NCBI RefSeq assembly: GCF_018332695.1
Contig: NZ_BOQN01000076.1
Location: forward strand, 1 to 64,000
DNA: 64,000 bases
DNA from: Paractinoplanes toevensis
GTDB lineage: Bacteria > Actinomycetota > Actinomycetes > Mycobacteriales > Micromonosporaceae
Direction of reading: 5' to 3'
Positions 44,888-52,884 of this stretch are shown here, piece by piece. Under the pieces are notes generated by a model. That model worked only from the letters and a program-made list of their open reading frames with translations. It searched no databases and had not been told where the DNA came from. The position numbers were made by a program, and so were the translations under genes. The first letter of the stretch is position 1. Each line of letters begins with the position of its first letter.

Positions 44888-44903
44888 ACCCCCGTGTGGG
44901 GGT
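44888..44903. promoter_or_regulatory. ACCCCC-N4-GGGGGT palindrome upstream of the AMP-ligase
   Basis: ACCCCCGTGTGGGGGT has perfect 6-bp arms. It lies between the dioxygenase stop (44914) and the ligase start (44828). The match to 34399-34414 suggests a common regulator, most simply the GAF-LuxR protein encoded at 33535-34362. Confidence 0.55.
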
Positions 44904-44913
44904 AACGATGATC

Positions 44914-45564
44914 TCAGACACTCAGCGTGCGGGTGGCCACCATGCCGCGGCGCACGTCGCCGGTCACGCACGCCATCTCCAGCGGCAGGCTCATCGCCGT
45001 CGGGTCGAGCTCGGCGGAGTAACCGTCGGTCGCGTACACCTTCTCGCAGGCGTCGCCGGGCAACGCGATCTGCCCGCTGTGCAGCAGGTCCCGGCAGGCC
45101 AAACTCGGGTAGACCTCGATGTGCAGGTGCGGCCAGCGGCCCTCGCGCGCCCCCGGGAAGACGCTGGTGAACCGCACCCAGCCGGCCGTGTCGGCGGTCT
45201 GCACGCCGCGCAGGTAGTTCTCCTGCTCCAGCCCGCCGTCGTACAGCGAGTAGTTGCCGTCCCGGTCGCCCTGCCACAGGTACACGGCGTAATCGGGCAG
45301 CGGGCGGCCCGAGTTGGCGCTGGTGATCCGCAGCCGGATGTCGAGCGGCACGCCGCGGGCCGCGCCGGTCGCGGTGCCGAAGCTACGGCGGAGGTCACCG
45401 CGCACGATGCCCGAGCGGACCAGCGGGGAGTACGCGCGGCCGGCCGCGAGGGCCGCCACCGTCGTGCCGCGGGCCAGGCCCGTCATCCGGCGCCGGCACA
45501 CCAGCGAGAAATCGTGGGCCAGTCCACCGTCGTGCAGCGTCTCCAGCTTCAGCATGCCGACCAT
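44914..45564 (-). CDS. Intradiol ring-cleavage dioxygenase-like protein
   Basis: The 216-residue protein has the intradiol dioxygenase core YAVYLWQGDRDGNYSLY, ENYLRGVQTADTAGWVRFTSVFPGAREGRWPHLHIEVYPS. This region supplies the tyrosine and histidine ligands for non-haem Fe(III) (YLRG and HLHIEV). It lacks the long N-terminal helical domain of catechol dioxygenases, as do many actinobacterial 'protocatechuate 3,4-dioxygenase-like' secreted or small forms. No signal peptide is seen. Real activity on catechols is plausible but unproven. It lies 40 bases downstream of the CDP-alcohol transferase gene on the same strand. Confidence 0.78.
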   Translation of the reverse strand: MVGMLKLETLHDGGLAHDFSLVCRRRMTGLARGTTVAALAAGRAYSPLVRSGIVRGDLRRSFGTATGAARGVPLDIRLRITSANSGRPLPDYAVYLWQGDRDGNYSLYDGGLEQENYLRGVQTADTAGWVRFTSVFPGAREGRWPHLHIEVYPSLACRDLLHSGQIALPGDACEKVYATDGYSAELDPTAMSLPLEMACVTGDVRRGMVATRTLSV

Positions 45565-45604
45565 TCGACCCGCGGTGGGTTGCGCGGGTGCGCCGGTCCC
45601 GGTT

Positions 45605-46471
45605 TCAGATCGGGTGCTTCTCGTACGGGGTGAGCCCGGTGAACGCCGCCGCCTGCTCCTCGGCCGCCCGCAGTCTGGCCGGGAACGCCTGGGTCTGCCG
45701 CCACAACTTCGACACCAGCCAGGACTCGAAGATCAGCAGCAGGATGCCGGCCGCGACGGTGACCGGAATCAGCCAGCCGGTCAGCGGGGCGATGATGAAG
45801 ACCGTCATCTCGTACTCGATGCCGCTGAACAGGTGGGTCCGGATCCGGTTGCGGCGCAGGAACGCCCCGACCCGCTGCTTCGACGACGCGTTGCGGGCCG
45901 GAACCTCGTCCGCCTCTTCCACATCTTCGGTCTCGTCCGGCTCCCGCGCCGCGCGGACCGGCAGCAGGACCTCGTCCAGCTTGGTACGCATCTCCAGCCG
46001 GACCTTGGCCATCTGGCTGCCGTTGAGGTAACGGAACAGGTCCAGGAAGACCACGACGGCGAGCAGCCAGAGGTAGGCGATCCGGTCGGTGTGCAGGTAC
46101 TGCCCGCCGAACAGGGCCAGCGCGCAGATGAAGACCCGGATCCGGTCGAAGACGAAGTCGAACCAGGCGCCGAAGATCGAGCCGGTGCCGTTCAGCCGGG
46201 CGATCTTCCCGTCCATGCAGTCGACGATGAAGCTCAGGTGGAACAGCAGCGCACCGGCGACCAGCCACCAGCGGGTCTGCATCGCGAAGCAGCCCGCCGC
46301 GACCAGGCCGAGCACGGTGGCGAACAGCGTGAGCATGTTCGGCGTGATGCGTCGGTGCGGCGCGACCAACCGGACCAGCCGGGCGGCGATCGGATCCACC
46401 AGCAGCACCGTCCACCACGCGTCGCGCGGCTTGTAGGTGCGCTCGCGGATCTCTTCCAAGGTCACGTTCAC
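45605..46471 (-). CDS. CDP-alcohol phosphatidyltransferase family protein
   Basis: The GTG at 46471 gives 288 residues; the frame is open to 46618 without a good start. The family signature is intact: D-G-x2-A-R-x8-G-x3-D-x3-D, reading DGKIAR then GAWFDFVFDR. About six transmembrane helices are present. A cytoplasmic loop of some 50 residues rich in Glu and Arg (about 185-235) is inserted, which is unusual for the small PgsA-type enzymes. It would transfer an alcohol onto CDP-diacylglycerol or use a CDP-alcohol donor; the product is unknown. Confidence 0.82.
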   Translation of the reverse strand: MNVTLEEIRERTYKPRDAWWTVLLVDPIAARLVRLVAPHRRITPNMLTLFATVLGLVAAGCFAMQTRWWLVAGALLFHLSFIVDCMDGKIARLNGTGSIFGAWFDFVFDRIRVFICALALFGGQYLHTDRIAYLWLLAVVVFLDLFRYLNGSQMAKVRLEMRTKLDEVLLPVRAAREPDETEDVEEADEVPARNASSKQRVGAFLRRNRIRTHLFSGIEYEMTVFIIAPLTGWLIPVTVAAGILLLIFESWLVSKLWRQTQAFPARLRAAEEQAAAFTGLTPYEKHPI

Positions 46472-46515
46472 CGCCGGGAGGTTAGTGAAGATCGCTATGA
46501 AAATGCTGTGGTATC

Positions 46516-46537
46516 GGTAACTGATCGGATAGTTACC
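46516..46537. promoter_or_regulatory. Inverted repeat between divergent transferase and TRAP genes
   Basis: GGTAACT (46516-46522) and AGTTACC (46531-46537) form a 7-bp palindrome with an eight-base spacer. It lies 31-52 bases upstream of the TRAP permease ATG and is a likely regulator site. Confidence 0.5.
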
Positions 46538-46567
46538 ATTCATGTTCGCCGTAGTACTGTCCGTCAC

Positions 46568-48610
46568 ATGGGTGTCGATCGATCCTCTTCGGCGGTGGTC
46601 GACCCGCCCGCGGTGCACTACGACGACGAAGAACTCCCAGCTCGCAGCCTTTCCGGCCGGATCGGGCTGGGCGTCTCGCTCGTCGCCTTCGCGGTGGCGC
46701 TGCTCGTGCTCTGGCAGGTGTTCCGGCCGCTCGCAAGGGGCAGTCAGTTCTACTTGATCATATTTTTGGCCGGAACACTTCCGCTGGTCTTTCTCGCGTA
46801 TCGATCACGATTTGGCAAAGGCGGCCGGGAGCGGCCGACGCCGGCCGATTGGCTCCTCGCCGCTCTCGCCCTGATCGCCTGCCTCTACCCGGTCAATCCG
46901 TTTCGTGGGGGCTACGACGGATTCCTCGACCGGCAAGGCCTCCTCCAGCCGATCGACATCATCTTCGGCGCGGCCCTGCTGATCCTGGTCGTCGAGGCCT
47001 GCCGGCGCACCACCGGACTCGCCCTGCCGATCGTCTGCCTGGCCTTCCTCGCCTACGGCTACTACGGCGGGCTCCTGCCGCAGAACTGGCCGATCGCGCA
47101 CGCCGGCCTCGATTTCGCCCAGATCGTCGACGCGCTCTACAACTCGGGCAGCGGCTTCTACGGCACCCCGCTCGACGTCGCCGCCACGTACATCGTCCTG
47201 TTCACCATCTACGGCGCAGTTCTCGATCTCTCCGGCGCCAGCCGCTTCTTCGTCGACCTGTCGGTGGCCGCGTTCCGCAGGTCGCGCAGCGCCGCGGGCC
47301 GCACCGCGGTCGCCGCCGGTTTCCTGCTCGGCACCGTCTCCGGCTCGGGCACCGCCACCGCGGTCAGCGTCGGCGCGGTGACCTGGCCGCTGCTGCGCCG
47401 GGCCGGTTACCCGCCCGAGCAGGCCGGTGGCATGCTGGCCGCCGCCGGGGTGGGCGCGATCCTCTCCCCGCCCACGCTGGGCGCCGCCGCGTTCATCGTC
47501 GCCGAATACCTGGATGTCTCCTACCTGACCGTCCTCGGCTGGGCGACCATCCCCACCCTGCTCTACTACCTGGGCATCCTGCTCGCGGTCGAGATCGACG
47601 TGCGGCGGTTCCGGGTCCGCTCGATCGAGGTGCCGGCCACCAGCGCGTGGCGCCTGCTGCTGCGCTTCGGCTACCACTTCTCCTCGCTCATCCTCATCGT
47701 GGTCCTGCTCGCCCTCGACGTCAGCGCCACCCGGGCGGTCGTCTACGCCACCCTCGCCGCATTCCTGCTCTCGTTCCTCGACCCGCGCTGCCGGATGACC
47801 CCGCCGCGGGTGTTCACCGCGCTGTCCGCCGGGGTGCGCGGGGTGCTGCCGGTCGTCGCGGTGTGCGCCGCCGCCGGCATCATCACGGCCACCACCACCA
47901 AGACCGGCCTCGGCGCCCAGCTCGCCTCGCTGCTGGTCTCCGGCGCGCAGGCGGTCACCTCGAACCCGACCGCGGTGCTCGCGCTGACCGTCGTGCTGGC
48001 CGCGGTGGCCCTGGCCATCCTCGGCCTGGCCGTTCCGGTGACGGCCAGCTTCATCATCGGCTGGGTGATCATCGGGCCCGCCCTGCTCGGGCTCGGCGTG
48101 CCGGCGCCGGCGGCCGCGATGTTCGTCTTCTACTACTCGGTCCTGTCCGAGGTGACCCCGCCGACGGCGCTGGCCGCGGTCGGCGCGAGCGCCATCACCG
48201 GCGGCCGCACGGTACCGACCATGTGGCAGGCGCTGAAGTACGCGCTGCCTGCCTTCCTGGTCCCGGTGGCGTTCGTCCTCACCGATTCCGGGTCCTCGCT
48301 GCTGGCCCGCGGCTCCTTCGTGGACATTCTTTGGACGACGGTCGTCGCGGCCCTCGCGGTGCTCGGGCTCGCGGTGGCGACCGGCGGGTGGGTGCCAGGA
48401 ATAGGAGCCGCGGGTACGCCGAGCAGGTTGCTCGCCGCGGTGGCCGGCCTACTGCTTCTCTACCTGGAGCCGTTGACGATCGCGATAGGTGTGACGGCCC
48501 TGGTCGCGGCGGCCGGGTGGGCCTTCGTGCGCCGCCGCTCGGCGGGGTCGATCCCGGAAGATTCCGCCGGTCTTGCCGAAGATGGGGAAACGCCTACCGA
48601 ACGGGGTTGA
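46568..48610 (+). CDS. TRAP transporter fused permease (DctQM-type, TAXI family)
   Basis: The 680-residue protein, from ATG 46568, has about 16-18 transmembrane helices. The N-terminal 200 residues correspond to the small (DctQ-like) subunit and the rest to the large DctM-like subunit with LGTVSGSGTATAVSVGAVTWPLLRRAGYPPEQAGGMLAAAGVGAILSPPTLGAAAFI and a second PVTASFIIGWVIIGPALLGLGVPAPAAAMFVFYY repeat. Such fused permeases import organic acids using ion gradients. The TAXI-type binding protein gene follows one base after the stop. Confidence 0.92.
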   Translation: MGVDRSSSAVVDPPAVHYDDEELPARSLSGRIGLGVSLVAFAVALLVLWQVFRPLARGSQFYLIIFLAGTLPLVFLAYRSRFGKGGRERPTPADWLLAALALIACLYPVNPFRGGYDGFLDRQGLLQPIDIIFGAALLILVVEACRRTTGLALPIVCLAFLAYGYYGGLLPQNWPIAHAGLDFAQIVDALYNSGSGFYGTPLDVAATYIVLFTIYGAVLDLSGASRFFVDLSVAAFRRSRSAAGRTAVAAGFLLGTVSGSGTATAVSVGAVTWPLLRRAGYPPEQAGGMLAAAGVGAILSPPTLGAAAFIVAEYLDVSYLTVLGWATIPTLLYYLGILLAVEIDVRRFRVRSIEVPATSAWRLLLRFGYHFSSLILIVVLLALDVSATRAVVYATLAAFLLSFLDPRCRMTPPRVFTALSAGVRGVLPVVAVCAAAGIITATTTKTGLGAQLASLLVSGAQAVTSNPTAVLALTVVLAAVALAILGLAVPVTASFIIGWVIIGPALLGLGVPAPAAAMFVFYYSVLSEVTPPTALAAVGASAITGGRTVPTMWQALKYALPAFLVPVAFVLTDSGSSLLARGSFVDILWTTVVAALAVLGLAVATGGWVPGIGAAGTPSRLLAAVAGLLLLYLEPLTIAIGVTALVAAAGWAFVRRRSAGSIPEDSAGLAEDGETPTERG

Positions 48611-48611
48611 G

Positions 48612-49610
48612 ATGAGACGAACGGTAATCGGTGTTGTCGGGCTTCTGGTCGTCGGACTGGTCGGCTGCGGAGGGCGGCAGGATGCCGCCTCCACCGACAG
48701 CGGGGGCGACGTGACCTGCGATGTCGCCACCGACACCCGGGTCGGCATCGCCACCGGAAATGCGACCGGGGTGTATTTCGCGCTGGGCAACGCCTATGCG
48801 GAACAGATCGGTGCCGCCGGCGGGAAGGTCAAGGCCACGGCGGCCGAGACCGGCGCCTCGGTGCAGAACATTCAGCAGGTGGTCGCGGGTACCTACAACG
48901 TGGCGTTCTCGCTCGCCGACACTGCGGCTGACGCCATCAACGGCACCGGGAGTTTCACCAGCAAACAGCCGGTCGCGGCGCTGGCCCGCATCCACACCAA
49001 TTACACCCAGGTCATCGTGCGCAAAGCCGCCGGCATCAAGGACGTCGCCGGAATGCGCGGCAAACGCGTCTCCACCGGATCGCCGAAATCCGGCACCGAG
49101 GTCATCGCCAACCGGGTGCTGACCGCGGCCGGCCTCGACCCGGCGAAGGACATCAGCGCCCAGAAACTCGACCTCACCAAGACCGTCGACGGTGTGAAGG
49201 ACGGCTCGATCGACGCGCTGTTCTGGTCGGGCGGCCTGCCCACCCCCGGCATCACCGACCTGCTCACCACGTCGGCCGGCAAGGTTGAATTCCTGGACAT
49301 CACCGGCGTGCTGCCCGACCTTCAGAAGATCAACCCGGTGTACGAGACCGGGACCATCCCGGCCGCCACCTACAAGACGGCCGCCGACGTGCCGACCGTC
49401 ATCGTCCCCAACTTCCTGCTGGTGCGCGACGACCTCGACCCGAACGTGGCGTGCGTGCTGACCAAGGTGCTCTTCGACCGCAAGGCCCAGCTCGAGCAGG
49501 CCAACGCGGCCGCCAAGGAGATCACCCTCGACAAGGCCCGCAAGACCGACCCGGTCCCGCTGCACCGCGGTGCCGTGAAGGCCCTGGACGATCTGGGCGC
49601 CCCGCAGTAA
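48612..49610 (+). CDS. TAXI-family TRAP solute-binding lipoprotein
   Basis: The 332-residue precursor starts MRRTVIGVVGLLVVGLVGC (lipobox LVGC, cysteine 19). The ligand domain has RVGIATGNATGVYFALGNAYAEQIG, NIQQVVAGTYNVAFSLADTAADAING, and GKRVSTGSPKSGTEVIANRVL, typical of TAXI proteins. Members bind glutamate, alpha-keto acids or other dicarboxylates. It lies one base after the permease stop, so the two form a transporter operon. Confidence 0.92.
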   Translation: MRRTVIGVVGLLVVGLVGCGGRQDAASTDSGGDVTCDVATDTRVGIATGNATGVYFALGNAYAEQIGAAGGKVKATAAETGASVQNIQQVVAGTYNVAFSLADTAADAINGTGSFTSKQPVAALARIHTNYTQVIVRKAAGIKDVAGMRGKRVSTGSPKSGTEVIANRVLTAAGLDPAKDISAQKLDLTKTVDGVKDGSIDALFWSGGLPTPGITDLLTTSAGKVEFLDITGVLPDLQKINPVYETGTIPAATYKTAADVPTVIVPNFLLVRDDLDPNVACVLTKVLFDRKAQLEQANAAAKEITLDKARKTDPVPLHRGAVKALDDLGAPQ

Positions 49611-49691
49611 TTCGGTTGCCGGATCCGCGCCGCGCGGTCATCATGATCAGATGCGTAACCGCACTCGAAAGGGCGTGCGCGCCCTCGCGCT

Positions 49692-50525
49692 TTGATCGCG
49701 ACCGCGCGGCGTGATGCCGCGCTCCAGCCGGGCCTTCGCTGGGCCGAGGCCACCAAGATCCGCGACGAATGGCTGGGCCTCGGTCTGAGCACCGAGCCGG
49801 CCGACCGACCCGCCACCGAAGAGGCCATCGCCTCGATCTACGCCGGGCATCGGCGCAGCCGTCCGGAGTTCCACTGGGTGCTCTCACCCGCGGCCGCCGT
49901 GTCCCACCTGGCCGGCCTGCCCACCCACCAAACCCTGCGGTCGTACGTCGGCGATGGCCGCCCGCCCGCAGTCGACCTCGGTGGCGCCCGGCCGGTCGCC
50001 AGCGACATCGCGGCCGGGTTGTCCCACCTGCGGTCGAGGATGGCGGCGACCTACGTCGAGCCGCCACCGGACCGGAAACCGCTGCAGCGGCAGAAGGGCA
50101 AACCCTGGCCCGTGCTGCCGGCCGATCGGGCGCTCGACGCCGGCCTGCCGTTCCACGAGTTGCTGCGGCAGGGCGTGCGGGAGGCTCTTTTCCGGACCCT
50201 GGCCGACGCGGTCTACAACCCGATCCGCGCGGCGATCCCCGGTTTTCCGTCCCGCGACGCGGTGCCCGTCTGCTGGTACGGCCATCAGGACGCCGCGTGG
50301 ATCGGGCACGCCGACGTCCTGCACCGGCTCGGCCTGGCCGCCCCGGTCGGCGCCTTCGGCACGTGGGTGACGCTCGCCCGGGCCGGTGGCTGGTGGTGGC
50401 CCGGCGAGAGCCACTGCGTCCTGGTGGACCGCCCGGCGGTGATCCGCACCGAGCCGATCCCCGGCGCCTGGTACGGCGAGCTTCGCCTCCGGACCGTCGA
50501 ATACCGGGACGGCTGGTCCATTTGA
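49692..50525 (+). CDS. DUF6745-like protein
   Basis: The 277-residue protein (TTG 49692, weak start context) ends GAFGTWVTLARAGGWWWPGESHCVLVDRPAVIRTEPIPGAWYGELRLRTVEYRDGWSI. This resembles the C-terminal half of DUF6745 proteins, which typically end with a tryptophan-rich GWWWP-x-E-x-CV block and a RDGW motif. The middle is Arg- and Pro-rich (PPPDRKPLQRQKGKPW). No function is known. Codon bias supports coding over the last 200 residues. Confidence 0.6.
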   Translation: MIATARRDAALQPGLRWAEATKIRDEWLGLGLSTEPADRPATEEAIASIYAGHRRSRPEFHWVLSPAAAVSHLAGLPTHQTLRSYVGDGRPPAVDLGGARPVASDIAAGLSHLRSRMAATYVEPPPDRKPLQRQKGKPWPVLPADRALDAGLPFHELLRQGVREALFRTLADAVYNPIRAAIPGFPSRDAVPVCWYGHQDAAWIGHADVLHRLGLAAPVGAFGTWVTLARAGGWWWPGESHCVLVDRPAVIRTEPIPGAWYGELRLRTVEYRDGWSI

Positions 50526-50546
50526 ATTCGCTTCACCAAAAAGGCG

Positions 50547-50575
50547 TTGTCGGTGTCGCGGAGGTGCATTAGTCT
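50547..50575 (+). promoter_or_regulatory. Sigma-70-type promoter of the small-peptide gene
   Basis: TTGTCG (50547-50552) and TAGTCT (50570-50575) are separated by exactly 17 bases. A start site about 7 bases on would give a leader of about 35 bases before the ATG at 50616. Confidence 0.55.
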
Positions 50576-50615
50576 TTGGAGCATCCGCAGGGAGAGCGCG
50601 CGAAAGGGGATCGAG

Positions 50616-50705
50616 ATGATGTGGCAGGCCGCCGGTCTGATCGACCCCGCCATGCGACGCGTGGCGAAGTGGCGCTCCCCGGGAGTGAGCTGGCGAAACG
50701 GCTGA
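50616..50705 (+). CDS. 29-residue peptide gene in its own transcription unit
   Basis: The frame starts MMWQAAGLIDPAMRRVA and ends with a basic, tryptophan-containing segment SPGVSWRNG. GGGGATCGAG lies just upstream as a ribosome site. A promoter (50547-50575) and a strong T-tailed terminator (50725-50756) flank it, so the whole unit is about 175 bases. It may be a translated small protein, a leader or an sRNA with a dual role. The three tryptophans and amphipathic basic character are notable. It sits just before a tRNA cluster. No family is recognised. Confidence 0.5.
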   Translation: MMWQAAGLIDPAMRRVAKWRSPGVSWRNG

Positions 50706-50724
50706 TGCCGTAACGGTTTCCGTC

Positions 50725-50756
50725 GCCGCCCTCCCACTCCGGGAGGGCGGCTTTTT
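50725..50756 (+). terminator. Strong Rho-independent terminator
   Basis: GCCGCCCTCCC (50725-50735) and GGGAGGGCGGC (50741-50751) pair perfectly over 11 bp with a five-base loop and are followed by TTTTT (50752-50756). Confidence 0.92.
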
Positions 50757-50881
50757 CGTGCTGTTGAATGCGTTTTGAATAGGCGAGGAACGGCGGTTTC
50801 GCGGGCTGGCTACGGCTCGCTGGACGGGATTACTTGCGCTACCCGGCCAACGCGTACGCCGCCGTTCCTCGCCCCGTCGGA

Positions 50882-50954
50882 GGGCTCGTAGCTCATTCGG
50901 TAGAGCGCCTGTCTTGCACACAGGAGGTGGCCGGTTCGATCCCGGCCGGGTCCA
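50882..50954 (+). tRNA. tRNA-Ala (anticodon TGC)
   Basis: The 73-base cloverleaf has acceptor GGGCTCG/CGGGTCC, D stem GCTC/GAGC, anticodon stem CCTGT/ACAGG with loop CTTGCAC, and T stem GCCGG/CCGGC with TTCGATC. CCA is not encoded. Confidence 0.93.
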
Positions 50955-50960
50955 CGTCAC

Positions 50961-51033
50961 GTCGTCGTAGCTCAGCGGAAGAGCGCCGCCCTCATAAGGC
51001 GGAGGCCGGTTGGTTCGACACCACCCGACGACA
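50961..51033 (+). tRNA. tRNA-Met or Ile2 (anticodon CAT)
   Basis: The 73-base cloverleaf has acceptor GTCGTCG/CGACGAC, D stem GCTC/GAGC and anticodon stem CCGCC/GGCGG with loop CTCATAA. The T stem GTTGG/CCACC has one T:C mismatch. Elongator Met and lysidine-modified Ile cannot be told apart by eye. CCA is not encoded. It lies six bases after tRNA-Ala. Confidence 0.85.
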
Positions 51034-51037
51034 CGAA

Positions 51038-51111
51038 GCCCCTGTAGCGCAGCTGGACAGCGCGCCGGACTACGAATCCGGAGGCCGGGAGTTCGAATCT
51101 CCCCGGGGGCA
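51038..51111 (+). tRNA. tRNA-Arg (anticodon ACG)
   Basis: The 74-base cloverleaf has acceptor GCCCCTG/CGGGGGC, D stem GCGC/GCGC, anticodon stem CCGGA/TCCGG with loop CTACGAA and T stem GGGAG/CTCCC. The A34 would be read as inosine. It lies four bases after the Met tRNA. CCA is not encoded. Confidence 0.93.
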
Positions 51112-51115
51112 CGAC

Positions 51116-51190
51116 GCGTCGCTAGCTCAACGGCAGAGCATCCGCCTCTTAAGCGGAGGGTTCGGGGTTCGAAACCCCGGCGGCGCACCA
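51116..51190 (+). tRNA. tRNA-Lys (anticodon CTT)
   Basis: Acceptor GCGTCGC/GCGGCGC, D stem GCTC/GAGC, anticodon stem TCCGC/GCGGA with loop CTCTTAA and T stem CGGGG/CCCCG. It is the only member of the cluster with an encoded CCA (51188-51190). Confidence 0.93.
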
Positions 51191-51216
51191 ACCGGCAGGC
51201 CGTAGAATTCGCCCTC

Positions 51217-51873
51217 GTGAATGCCCGTGTTGCCGGCGCCCTCTACCTGCTGACCTTCATCACGTCGATCCCCACCCTCGCGCTCTATCGGCCGGTGCGC
51301 GACCACGCCGACTTCGTGCTCGGAGCCGGCAGCGCCACGCCCGTCACGTGGGGCATCTTCCTCGAGATCGTTCTGGCCCTGTGCTGCGCCGGCACCGCCG
51401 TCGCGCTGTTCCCGATCGTGCGGCGGCGCAGCGAGACCGCCGCCGTGGGTTTCCTCGGTTCCCGGCTGCTGGAGGCCGGCCTGATCCTGCTCGGCGCGGT
51501 AAGCCTGCTGACCCTGCTGGCCCTGCGCGACGACGCGGCCGGCGCGGACGCGGCCTCGCTGGTCACGGCCGGCCACACGCTGGTCGGGGTCTACGACGGG
51601 ACGTTCCTGGTCGGCCAGAGCCTGATGCCGGTGGTCAACGCGGCCTTCCTGGCCACCGTGCTGTTCCGGTCCGGCCTGGTGCCCCGTCTCATCCCGGTCG
51701 TCGGCCTGATCGGCGTACCCCTGCTGCTGGCCTCCGACATCGCGGTCCTCTTCGGCCTCTACGACATGGGATCCGCGCCGGCCGCGCTGGCCGCCCTCCC
51801 GATCGCGGCCTGGGAACTGGCGCTCGGCTTCTACCTGCTCATCCGCGGCCTTCGCCCTTCTCTGACCGCCTGA
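51217..51873 (+). CDS. DUF4386-family membrane protein
   Basis: The GTG at 51217 gives 218 residues with about six transmembrane helices. It begins VNARVAGALYLLTFITSIPTLALYRPV and contains a VYDGTFLVGQSLMPVVNAAFLATVLFRSGLVPRLIPVVGLIGVPLLLASD block, the DUF4386 pattern. The start lies 27 bases after tRNA-Lys and there is no clear Shine-Dalgarno. Function is unknown. Confidence 0.8.
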   Translation: MNARVAGALYLLTFITSIPTLALYRPVRDHADFVLGAGSATPVTWGIFLEIVLALCCAGTAVALFPIVRRRSETAAVGFLGSRLLEAGLILLGAVSLLTLLALRDDAAGADAASLVTAGHTLVGVYDGTFLVGQSLMPVVNAAFLATVLFRSGLVPRLIPVVGLIGVPLLLASDIAVLFGLYDMGSAPAALAALPIAAWELALGFYLLIRGLRPSLTA

Positions 51874-51891
51874 CTCCTGCCACGATGGGGC

Positions 51892-52203
51892 ATGACCTCC
51901 GGAAAGCGGTTGGCGGTGGCCGCGGCCGTGATCACCCTGATCATGATCGCCGTCTACCTCGGACTGATCAGCCGGCAGGGCAACGAGCCGGCCCTCTGGT
52001 TCGTCGCCGGCCTGGCGGTGGCCGCGGTGCTGGCCGGCTACGGCGCGATCGGCGCGGCCCGCGCTCGCCGTCCGGCGCTGCTCGCCGCCGGTGCGCTGCT
52101 GCTGGTCCTGGGCCTGCTCGGCATCCTGTCGATCGGCCTGCCGATCATCGCGGCCGGCGTGCTGGCCATCGTCGCCGCCGGCCGTTCCGGAATACCTGCG
52201 TGA
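51892..52203 (+). CDS. Small three-helix membrane protein
   Basis: The 103-residue protein has three hydrophobic segments (about 7-27, 37-57 and 63-98) with RQGNE and RARRP turns. It starts 18 bases after the DUF4386 gene and is probably in the same operon. No family is recognised. Confidence 0.7.
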   Translation: MTSGKRLAVAAAVITLIMIAVYLGLISRQGNEPALWFVAGLAVAAVLAGYGAIGAARARRPALLAAGALLLVLGLLGILSIGLPIIAAGVLAIVAAGRSGIPA

Positions 52204-52288
52204 TCAGCTCAGACGCGGCGGTCCCCGTCGAACCGCTATCCGGCCTGTTCGCGCGGGACGTCCGAAAGCCCGGGATCACGCCGTCGCC

Positions 52289-52828
52289 TCACGTGTTGAA
52301 ACTGATCAGCCGGGGTGGTCGGGTGCTGTCCCACTGGACGACGGTGACCGCGCAGTTGTCCAGGTTGAGGCCGATCCAGCGCCATTCCGGGGCGTCGAGT
52401 GCGTGCCGGACGAACCAGCCGATCACGAAGTTGTGGGTGATCAGCAGTTCGTTGCGGTCGTGGTCGCCGGTGACGCCGAAGTGCTCGACGGCGGCCGTCA
52501 GGGCCTTCGCGTCCTCATCGCGTTCCTCGGCGGGCACGTCGTCCAGCCAGGAGTGCCAACGCTCCGGGTATTCGCCGCGCCGGCCGGCCGACGGCACCGG
52601 CGTGCGGTCGGCGACGTGGTCGCAGACGTGCCGGGGGACCAGCGGGAGGTGGGCCGCGACTATCTCGGCGGTCCGCGTGGCCCGGGGCAGCGGGCTGTGG
52701 TGGATCGCCGCGAACGGGGTCGTGCTCAGCCGCCGGCCGAGCCGCTCGGCCTGGTCGCGGCCGAGGTCGGAAAGCCCGGCCGGGCCCTTCTCGCCGTGGC
52801 GTACGAGGTACAGCCGGGTGATCGCCAT
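52289..52828 (-). CDS. Histidine phosphatase (PGAM-like)
   Basis: The 179-residue protein has the catalytic motif YLVRHGEKGP (RHG) at the N-terminus, a second arginine in FAAIHHSPLPRATRTAE, and a C-terminal ELLITHNFVIGWFV (the distal catalytic His). These are the marks of the phosphoglycerate-mutase-like phosphatase family. The substrate is unknown. ATG 52828 is the likely start; the longer upstream frame overlaps the divergent cupin promoter. Confidence 0.88.
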   Translation of the reverse strand: MAITRLYLVRHGEKGPAGLSDLGRDQAERLGRRLSTTPFAAIHHSPLPRATRTAEIVAAHLPLVPRHVCDHVADRTPVPSAGRRGEYPERWHSWLDDVPAEERDEDAKALTAAVEHFGVTGDHDRNELLITHNFVIGWFVRHALDAPEWRWIGLNLDNCAVTVVQWDSTRPPRLISFNT

Positions 52829-52884
52829 CGCCCGATGATCGCGCGGGGCCGCAACCCGGACGCCCGGGGAGCGAGACTGGGGGT

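Noticed and set aside
45314..46567. Long N-terminal extension of the TRAP permease frame
   Set aside because: It lies antisense to the dioxygenase and CDP-alcohol transferase genes and has no transporter-like sequence; the real start is ATG 46568.
50882..51190. Integrated element at the tRNA cluster
   Set aside because: No integrase, excisionase or duplicated tRNA 3' end was seen next to the four tRNA genes.
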